This document shows positions 1-5,607 of a stretch of 6,817 nt of DNA, one piece after another. A model generated the notes under the pieces. That model had not been told where the DNA came from, did not search any database, and saw only the letters and a program-made list of their open reading frames with translations. This DNA comes from CAYYMX01 sp964473045 (lineage in GTDB: Bacteria; Pseudomonadota; Alphaproteobacteria; Methylaequorales; Methylaequoraceae). Position 1 is the first letter of the stretch. Every line of letters begins with the position of its first letter. The stretch is taken from positions 1 through 6,817 of the forward strand of contig CAYYMX010000074.1 in assembly GCA_964473045.1 (NCBI GenBank), read 5' to 3'. Position numbers and translations under genes: made by a program.

Positions 1-566
1 ATCATAATGTATTTACATTATTAGTGGCAGTTGTATTATCTGCTCAGTCGACTGATAAGGGAGTAAATAAAGTAACGGAAAAATTATTTAAGATTGCTGA
101 TACTCCTGAAAAGATGGTTAAACTAGGGGAAAAAAAAATTAAGAATTTAATAAAAAATATAGGTTTATTTAATACAAAAGCCAAAAACATTTTTTTGTTA
201 AGTAAAATGTTACTTGAAAAGTTTGATTCTAAAATTCCATCAAATAGAGATGAACTTGTTAAGCTACCTGGAGTTGGAAGAAAAACAGCCAACGTAGTTC
301 TAAATACTTTTTTTGATAAACCGCTGATTGCTGTAGATACTCATTTGTTTAGGCTAGGTAATAGAATTGGAATTGCAAAGGGAAACAATCCTTTGGAAGT
401 TGAGACAAATTATATGAAAAAAATTCCGAAATGGGCTATTAAAGATGCACACCATTGGCTTATTCTTCATGGAAGATATATATGTAAGTCAAGAAAACCA
501 GAATGCAAAATGTGTCATATTAAAAAGCTTTGTGAATTTTATACAAAAGAGGTTTTTTATGATTAA
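1..566 (+). CDS. nth: Endonuclease III (DNA glycosylase/AP lyase), 5'-truncated by the window edge
   Basis: Base-excision-repair enzyme that removes oxidised pyrimidines and cleaves the DNA backbone at the abasic site. The frame is open from base 3 (reads HNVFTLLVAVVLSAQSTD). This matches the usual N-terminal helix of Nth, so the true start lies left of the window and the GTG at 24 is internal. About 187 residues are visible against roughly 210 in E. coli Nth, so only some 25-30 are missing. Visible hallmarks are the helix-hairpin-helix LPGVGRKTANVVL, with the catalytic lysine at codon 282-284; VDTH, with the catalytic aspartate at 336-338; and the C-terminal 4Fe-4S loop C-x6-C-x2-C-x5-C, with cysteines at 483, 504, 513 and 531. 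All key residues are intact, so the enzyme should be active. Its last codons overlap the start of the downstream kinase by 8 bp, which suggests one transcript and coupled translation. Identification is secure. Confidence 0.96.
   Translation, partial: HNVFTLLVAVVLSAQSTDKGVNKVTEKLFKIADTPEKMVKLGEKKIKNLIKNIGLFNTKAKNIFLLSKMLLEKFDSKIPSNRDELVKLPGVGRKTANVVLNTFFDKPLIAVDTHLFRLGNRIGIAKGNNPLEVETNYMKKIPKWAIKDAHHWLILHGRYICKSRKPECKMCHIKKLCEFYTKEVFYD
547..552 (+). promoter_or_regulatory. Ribosome binding site of the PfkB-family kinase
   Basis: AAGAGG lies six bases before the ATG at 559 and within the last codons of nth. It is the best Shine-Dalgarno-like site near this start. It supports placing the kinase start at 559 rather than at an upstream in-frame ATG at 445, which lies deep inside nth and would add 38 residues that do not fit the family. 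Confidence 0.7.
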
Positions 567-1527
567 CAAGATTTTAGGAATGGGAAATGCTGTTCTGGAT
601 ATTTTGTCAAAAACTACAGATGGATACTTACTAAAAAATAAATTAATAAAAGGGTCAATGTCTCTTGTTGAACAAACAGAATCTGACAATTTGCTACGAA
701 AAATAAAATCTTTGAAAAAAGATTCTGGAGGTTCAGTAGCAAATACAATAGTTGGAATTTCAATTCTTGGCTCAACAGCGTATTTTTGTGGAAAAGTTAA
801 AGACGATGAACTGGGCAATGAATTTGCCAAAAATATGGAAAAGACAGGTGTCAAATTCTTGTGTAAAAAAGCCAGCTCCGGCCTGCCAACCGCAAGATGT
901 TTGGTCCTTGTTACATCTGATGGAGAAAGGACTATGCAAACTTTTCTTGGCGCAAGTACAACTCTTGCAAAAGAAGATGTTGAAGAAAAGTTTTTTGATA
1001 ATATTCAATATCTTCTTGTGGAAGGATATTTATGGAGTTCAAAGTCAGCTATAGGTGCAATAAAAAAAGCTGTTAATATTTCCAAAAAAAATAAAATAAA
1101 AATAGTCTTTTCACTTTCTGATCCATACCTAGTAAAAATGTATAGAAAAGAAATTTTAGAATTTGTTCTAAATCATGTTGATATCCTTATTGGTAATAAA
1201 AATGAATACCTTGAAATTTGTAGTCAAAATGATGAAAAAACAAAAAAACTATTAATAGAGAGTGTTGAGAGCATCATTATCACAGCAGGCAAAAATGGTG
1301 CCAGTGTAATTGAGAAAAATAAAAATTTTAAAATTGAAGCGGAAAAAGTTAATGAGGTTTTAGATACAACTGGTGCAGGAGATATGTTTGCCGCTGGGTT
1401 TCTTTATAAAAAAATTAAAGGTGAGCCAACCCACATTGCAGCTAAATTTGGTTGTAAAACAGCCGCCAGAATTATTCAGCAATATGGAGCAAGGCCATCC
1501 AAAGATACTTTCCGAGATTTGTTATAA
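559..1527 (+). CDS. PfkB-family kinase, probable adenosine kinase
   Basis: A 322-residue ATP-dependent kinase of the ribokinase/PfkB fold. It probably phosphorylates adenosine to AMP in purine salvage, in the cytoplasm. The chain starts with a beta strand ending in GNAVLD, where D14 is the usual substrate-binding aspartate. SGGSVANT follows at 56-63 (PfkB signature 1 region, sugar contacts), then GKVKDDELG at 78-86. SLSDPYLV at 185-192 and a GNKNE motif at 212-216 resemble adenosine-kinase-type members. ITAGKNGA occurs at 241-248. The PfkB signature 2, DTTGAGDMFAAGFL, spans 269-282; it holds the anion hole, and D275 is the catalytic base. The QYGARP ending is common in alphaproteobacterial adenosine/sugar kinases. 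The start at 559 is set by the ribosome binding site and by the family's N-terminus. It overlaps nth by 8 bp. The family is certain; adenosine as the substrate is inferred, and another nucleoside or sugar is possible. Confidence 0.9.
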   Translation: MINKILGMGNAVLDILSKTTDGYLLKNKLIKGSMSLVEQTESDNLLRKIKSLKKDSGGSVANTIVGISILGSTAYFCGKVKDDELGNEFAKNMEKTGVKFLCKKASSGLPTARCLVLVTSDGERTMQTFLGASTTLAKEDVEEKFFDNIQYLLVEGYLWSSKSAIGAIKKAVNISKKNKIKIVFSLSDPYLVKMYRKEILEFVLNHVDILIGNKNEYLEICSQNDEKTKKLLIESVESIIITAGKNGASVIEKNKNFKIEAEKVNEVLDTTGAGDMFAAGFLYKKIKGEPTHIAAKFGCKTAARIIQQYGARPSKDTFRDLL

Positions 1528-1540
1528 ATTCTTTGTAAAA

Positions 1541-3418
1541 TTAATTACTTATTAAATCCACAATTTTGTTTTTTACAAATTTTGTGTCAATACGACTAAT
1601 ATCTTTTGACTTATATAACTTTAAAGATGAGATGCTGACATTTTTCTCATTTCCAATTGGAGAAAACTTTAAATGATCTGTTGGCCCAAAGATTGTTATT
1701 ATTGGGATTCCAGTTATAGATAATAAATGACCACAACCAGTATCATTTGAGATGCCAAATTTGCATTTTTTCGCTATTTCAATTGTTTGTAATGGATTCT
1801 TACTTTTAAAAATATGTAATTTTTTTTTAAAAGAACTTTTTAACTTTTTCTGCAGATCAATCTCATTGGGTCCAAGAATAAAAATTGGAGAAATTTTTTT
1901 CATTAATAAAAAATTTGCAATTTCTATAAAATTGTTAATCGGCCATCTTTTCCACTCAACAGATGCACCCGGGCATATAGCAACTTTTTTTTTCTTGGAA
2001 TTGTCAACATTAGAACAAAAAGTAATTTTTTTGTCTGTAAGCAATTCCGATAGACCAAGAAGCTGTCTGCTAAGATTCTTACTTTGTTTTTGAACCGGGA
2101 ACAAATCGGAAAAAAGAAAACTACAACTCGCAGAAATAAAAAGTTTAGTAGGCACTTTTTTTAAAATTAATGTTGTTAAAAGCCTTTTTTGTGTATCAAT
2201 TACAATATCATAGCTACCAAGTTTTAATGGTTTAAAAAACTCTTTTATAGATGATCCAACTTTGCCATTGTCAATAATCTTATTAATTAAACGATTTGAT
2301 AAAAACTTTAAATCTGAATTAAAAATGGAATTACCTTTTCCAGCAAGCCAAGTAATATGTGAATTTGGATATATTAGTTTTATGTTTTTTAAAAATGGAA
2401 GTTTTAATAAAGAATCTCCAAGAAGATCCAAACCTACATAAACAAGAATTTTTTTACTCTCTTTATTTATATTGTGGATTTTTTTTATATTTTTATTGTT
2501 TCTCCATGTTTCGAAAACAATTAGCCTTAAAATTTCAGTTGAGAAATTACAATAAAACTGACTTGCTAAATACCTAAAAAAACTTTTACTAAAAAACGAT
2601 GAATTGTTTTTTCTTCTCTGCCATGCCCAACACCTAGAAATTATTTTTCTTTTACAATAATTTTTTAGCTTTTTATCTAAAAACCTGTGTGTTTCAATAA
2701 AATTAATTGTAGCCAATGATAAGTCATACAAAGTCTGCCCACTATTATCCATTACTCTATTTTCTATAAATTCAGGGCCAATACAGATTGTTTTGTCACT
2801 TTGACCAATTAGAAACCTTTCATTTGTTCTGTTTTTTAAATGATAACCTGCAATTCTAATGGGAATTGAATAGTCTTGAACAAAAACTTTTTTGTCACAA
2901 CCACCTACCTTTAAAAAACTTGAGGTTTTAATCATTGAATTGCTTGATCCTCCCCAGCCACTTTTTAAAAACTTTTCGATAGGGTTTCTTAAAACTCTGG
3001 AAGCAAAATAATGATTTTTAAAACGAAATTTATTAATATTTGAAGTCCATTCCCAATACCCATAGAGCAGATTTAAATCAAGACGTTCCATTTCTTTTTT
3101 CATGTAGGATAGTGCGTCTGGTGCCAGAACATCATCTCCATCAACAAACTTTATATAAGAATATTTTACAAATTTGAGAGCATGATTAATGGCTAAACTT
3201 GGACCAGAATTTATTTGGGATAAAAGCTTGATATCGGATCTCTTGTCTTTAATTTTTTGAGACACAATTTTTAATGAATTATCTGTTGATCCATAATCAA
3301 CAATAATTAGCTGAGAAAATTTACTCATTTGCGAAAAAATTGACTCTAATGTGTTTTCAATAAACTTTTCTTTATTGTAAACGGTTACAATTATCGAGAT
3401 ACCATCTTTTAAATTCAT
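1541..3418 (-). CDS. Two-domain glycosyltransferase: GT2 domain fused to GT9 (heptosyltransferase-like) domain
   Basis: A 625-residue protein with two separate glycosyltransferase modules. Residues 7 to about 230 form a GT2 (GT-A) domain. It opens with ISIIVTVYNKEKFIENTLESI, has IIVDYGSTDNS at 38-48, and has the metal/nucleotide-sugar motif VDGDD at 92-96. WGGSSNSMIK is at 155-164, and QDYS at 181-184 sits where the catalytic-base motif is expected. Residues 230-320 are a basic, aromatic-rich linker. From about 322 a GT9 (GT-B) domain follows: KILVYVGLDLLGDSLLKLP with the N-terminal catalytic-type D335, the CPGASVEWKRWP strand-loop at 482-493, then SNDTGCGH at 557-564 (D559 and H564 match conserved heptosyltransferase residues) and IFGPTD at 576-581. 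No signal peptide or membrane segment is evident, so it is likely cytoplasmic or peripheral. It probably adds sugars to LPS or another surface glycan; donor and acceptor cannot be read. The ATG at 3418 was chosen because GT2 proteins begin just before this strand. A TTG at 3469 directly after the phoB stop would add 17 residues. It follows phoB on the same strand and converges on the kinase gene. Confidence 0.88.
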   Translation of the reverse strand: MNLKDGISIIVTVYNKEKFIENTLESIFSQMSKFSQLIIVDYGSTDNSLKIVSQKIKDKRSDIKLLSQINSGPSLAINHALKFVKYSYIKFVDGDDVLAPDALSYMKKEMERLDLNLLYGYWEWTSNINKFRFKNHYFASRVLRNPIEKFLKSGWGGSSNSMIKTSSFLKVGGCDKKVFVQDYSIPIRIAGYHLKNRTNERFLIGQSDKTICIGPEFIENRVMDNSGQTLYDLSLATINFIETHRFLDKKLKNYCKRKIISRCWAWQRRKNNSSFFSKSFFRYLASQFYCNFSTEILRLIVFETWRNNKNIKKIHNINKESKKILVYVGLDLLGDSLLKLPFLKNIKLIYPNSHITWLAGKGNSIFNSDLKFLSNRLINKIIDNGKVGSSIKEFFKPLKLGSYDIVIDTQKRLLTTLILKKVPTKLFISASCSFLFSDLFPVQKQSKNLSRQLLGLSELLTDKKITFCSNVDNSKKKKVAICPGASVEWKRWPINNFIEIANFLLMKKISPIFILGPNEIDLQKKLKSSFKKKLHIFKSKNPLQTIEIAKKCKFGISNDTGCGHLLSITGIPIITIFGPTDHLKFSPIGNEKNVSISSLKLYKSKDISRIDTKFVKNKIVDLISN

Positions 3419-3469
3419 TCTATAATAATAAAAGTTTGGATTTAATGGACAAGTTAATTGTTTTGCCAA

Positions 3470-4162
3470 TCAATCATAGTCAATTGAGTACCCTGCAGCA
3501 CGAATAGTTCTTATGAGATTTGTTGTACCAGGTATATTTACGGCTTTTCTTAATCTTCTGATATGCGTATCGACTGTTCTGGACTCAACAAAAATCCCAT
3601 GCCCCCAGACGGAATCAAGTAGTTGTTCTCTACTATATACCCTTCCAGGGTTTTCAAGAAAATGTTTCAATAGTTTATACTCTGTTGGACCAAGATGTAT
3701 TTTTTTTCCATTTCGAAATACTTTGTGCTCATCTAAATTGATTGAAACATCTTTAAATTCAAGGACCTCTTGTTGTCTTGATGAAGATGATCTTCTTAGT
3801 AGAGCTTTAACTCTTGCTATTAATTCAGCTGGGCTAAAGGGTTTGGAAATGTAATCATCAGCTCCAGAGTCGAGGCCTCTAATTCTATCCTCCTCTTCTC
3901 CTTTAGCAGTTAGAATTATTATAGGAAGACTATTTGTTTGTTTTTGTCGTCTTAAAATTTTGCAAACTTCCAACCCACTTGGAGCAGGAATCATCCAATC
4001 CAGGATGGCTAAATCTGGGATCTCTTCTTTTACTAAAAGTAGTGCATCCTCTCCAGTTTTTGCTTGCCTAACACTAAACTTATTCTTTTCAAGATTATAA
4101 GTGATCAAGGGCAATAAAGAAGAGTCATCTTCAACAAGTAAAATATTTTTTTTTGATTTCAT
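3470..4162 (-). CDS. phoB: Phosphate regulon response regulator PhoB (OmpR/PhoB class)
   Basis: Transcription factor which, once phosphorylated by PhoR, binds Pho boxes and turns on phosphate-starvation genes. It has 230 residues, the usual length. The receiver domain (1-122) shows the acidic triad EDD at 11-13, the phospho-acceptor D55 in LAILDWMIP, the switch threonine T85 in ILTAKGEEEDRIRGL and the conserved lysine K107 in YISKPFSP. The C-terminal winged-helix domain (about 133-228) carries LGPTEYKLL (157-165), VYSREQLLDSVWG (175-187), and the recognition helix RTVDTHIRRLRKA (195-207), ending in the wing RTIRAAGYS. These motifs match E. coli PhoB closely, which sets it apart from other OmpR-class regulators. 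The context is the tail of a pst-phoU operon, starting two bases after the phoU stop. No PhoR gene follows. Its Shine-Dalgarno is weak, in keeping with coupling to phoU. Confidence 0.96.
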   Translation of the reverse strand: MKSKKNILLVEDDSSLLPLITYNLEKNKFSVRQAKTGEDALLLVKEEIPDLAILDWMIPAPSGLEVCKILRRQKQTNSLPIIILTAKGEEEDRIRGLDSGADDYISKPFSPAELIARVKALLRRSSSSRQQEVLEFKDVSINLDEHKVFRNGKKIHLGPTEYKLLKHFLENPGRVYSREQLLDSVWGHGIFVESRTVDTHIRRLRKAVNIPGTTNLIRTIRAAGYSIDYD

Positions 4163-4164
4163 GC

Positions 4165-4824
4165 TTATACTAACTTACCCTGCAAATTATATATTACCTC
4201 TTTTGAAATAACTTTTGACAGATCCCCAATTCTTTCTAACTCTTTAGCAACAAATAGCATTTGAGTGTAGAAACCTATGCTGTTCTTTTCTCTATCTTCC
4301 ATCATAATATGCAGATGTTCTCTAAAGCAAGTTTCATAAAGAGAATTTATTGTCACGTCTTCAGTAGGAACTGTTTCTGCTATTTCTCTTGATTGTAGAT
4401 CATAGGCACTTAAGGCTTTTGAATAATTTTTCAAAACTAGAAGACCTAGTTGATGAATAGAGTCTGTTTGATAAAATTCTGGGACATTCTTGACGTATAG
4501 TACTCTGGTTGCAATATTCGAAGCATGGTCCCCAATTCTTTCAAGACTACTTGAAATTTTTAGTGCTATTATTATCTTTCGTAGATCATCAGCTAAAGGT
4601 TGCCTTTTAGATAGAGTTGTAGTAGCAAACTCTCTTATTTTGGTTTCTAAAGAATCAATCTCATCATCATTTTTTATAATCTTTTTGGCTTTTGAAAGAT
4701 TAATTATTTTGACTAAATTAACCGATTCAAAAATTTGTTTCTCAACCTTTAACCCCATCTCAGTAAGGTTTGATTTAAGACTATTAAGGTCGTCATCGTA
4801 AGTGCTAACAATATGTTCTTTCAT
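4165..4824 (-). CDS. phoU: Phosphate signalling protein PhoU
   Basis: A cytoplasmic, mostly helical regulator that restrains phosphate signalling by linking the PstSCAB transporter to the PhoR kinase when phosphate is plentiful. It has 219 residues, a little shorter than E. coli PhoU. It shows the two tandem PhoU repeats, each built as a three-helix bundle: ERIGDH at 95-100 and ERIGDL at 197-202 are the metal-binding E-x3-D motifs. The EHIVSTYDDDLNSL start and the MMEDREK segment (174-180) are also typical. The first motif is full (GDHASNIA), while the second reads GDLSKVIS and has lost the following His and Asn often seen in alphaproteobacterial PhoU. It starts one base after the pstB stop and ends two bases before phoB. 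A GATAGG sequence five bases before its ATG can serve as the ribosome binding site. Confidence 0.95.
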   Translation of the reverse strand: MKEHIVSTYDDDLNSLKSNLTEMGLKVEKQIFESVNLVKIINLSKAKKIIKNDDEIDSLETKIREFATTTLSKRQPLADDLRKIIIALKISSSLERIGDHASNIATRVLYVKNVPEFYQTDSIHQLGLLVLKNYSKALSAYDLQSREIAETVPTEDVTINSLYETCFREHLHIMMEDREKNSIGFYTQMLFVAKELERIGDLSKVISKEVIYNLQGKLV

Positions 4825-4825
4825 T

Positions 4826-5590
4826 TTAACCTATCTTTCCAGTTATATAGTCCTGAGTCTTTTTTTGTCTTGGTGTAGAAAAGATGTGGTCAGTTTTTCC
4901 AACTTCAATCAAACTTCCCATATGAAAAAAAGCAGTTTGCTGAGATACCCTTGCTGCCTGTTGCATTGAATGCGTTACAATAACAATTGTATAATTTTTA
5001 GCCAATTCATCAATTAGTTCTTCTATTACTGCTGTAGCGATTGGATCAAGTGCAGAACAAGGTTCATCCATTAAAATTATTTCTGGACTGACAGCAATTG
5101 CCCTGGCAATACACAAACGTTGTTGCTGTCCACCTGACAATGAAGTTCCAGCTTCATTAATTCTATCTTTTATCTCAGAAAATAACCCAGCTTTCTTAAG
5201 ACTGTTAGTTACTAATTCTTCAAGTTCATCATTACTATTAGTTAAACCATGAATCTTTGGGCCATAAGCAACATTTTCAAAAATTGATTTAGGAAATGGA
5301 TTTGGTTTTTGAAAGACCATTCCAATTTTAGCTCTCAGCAAAACCGGGTCAATTTCTTTTCCATAAATATCTTCTTCGTCAATAATTATCTTTCCTTCAA
5401 CCTTGCATGTCTCTATGGTGTCGTTCATTCGATTTAAACATCGGATAAAGGTTGACTTTCCGCAACCACTTGGACCAATTAAAGATGTAACTTTTTTAGA
5501 GGGAATTTCTAAATTTATGTTGTCTAAAGCTTTTTTCTCTCCGTAGAAAACATTTACTTTATTTGTTGTTATCTTTATTTTTTCAACCAT
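4826..5590 (-). CDS. pstB: Phosphate ABC transporter ATP-binding protein PstB
   Basis: ATPase subunit of the high-affinity phosphate importer PstSCAB. It sits on the cytoplasmic face as a dimer and powers uptake. It has 254 residues, typical of the family. Motifs in order are Walker A GPSGCGKST (39-47), the Q-loop FQKPNPFP with Q94 (the PNPFP stretch is characteristic of PstB), signature LSGGQQQRLCIARAIA (151-166), Walker B IILMDEP (171-177), D-loop SALD (179-182) and switch histidine H207 in VTHSMQQAARVS. The C-terminus (IEVGKTDHIFSTPRQKKTQDYITG) is also PstB-like. All catalytic residues are present. It lies 17 bp after pstA and one base before phoU, within one operon. Expression is expected to be induced by PhoB under phosphate limitation, but the operon's control region lies outside this window. 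Confidence 0.97.
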   Translation of the reverse strand: MVEKIKITTNKVNVFYGEKKALDNINLEIPSKKVTSLIGPSGCGKSTFIRCLNRMNDTIETCKVEGKIIIDEEDIYGKEIDPVLLRAKIGMVFQKPNPFPKSIFENVAYGPKIHGLTNSNDELEELVTNSLKKAGLFSEIKDRINEAGTSLSGGQQQRLCIARAIAVSPEIILMDEPCSALDPIATAVIEELIDELAKNYTIVIVTHSMQQAARVSQQTAFFHMGSLIEVGKTDHIFSTPRQKKTQDYITGKIG

Positions 5591-5607
5591 TATGAATATA
5601 ACCTATT

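Noticed and set aside
445..558. Upstream in-frame start that would lengthen the kinase by 38 residues
   Set aside because: The extension overlaps the conserved 3' part of nth, including its iron-sulfur cysteines, does not fit the family, and the ATG at 559 has a better ribosome binding site.
1532..1579. Inverted repeat TTTGTAAA / TTTACAAA around the convergent stops
   Set aside because: The arms are 8 bp of pure AT-rich sequence with a 32-base loop, which is weak as a terminator and likely due to chance.
3422..3452. Promoter-like pair on the minus strand before the glycosyltransferase (TTGTCC, 16 bp, TATTAT)
   Set aside because: The -35 match is only 4 of 6, the -10 would put the transcript start almost on the ATG, and such matches are expected by chance in this AT-rich sequence.
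3419..3469. TTG start giving the glycosyltransferase 17 extra residues
   Set aside because: The added residues do not resemble GT2 N-termini, TTG is a rare start, and no Shine-Dalgarno precedes it. The ATG at 3418 also lacks a clear Shine-Dalgarno, so the choice rests mainly on the family.
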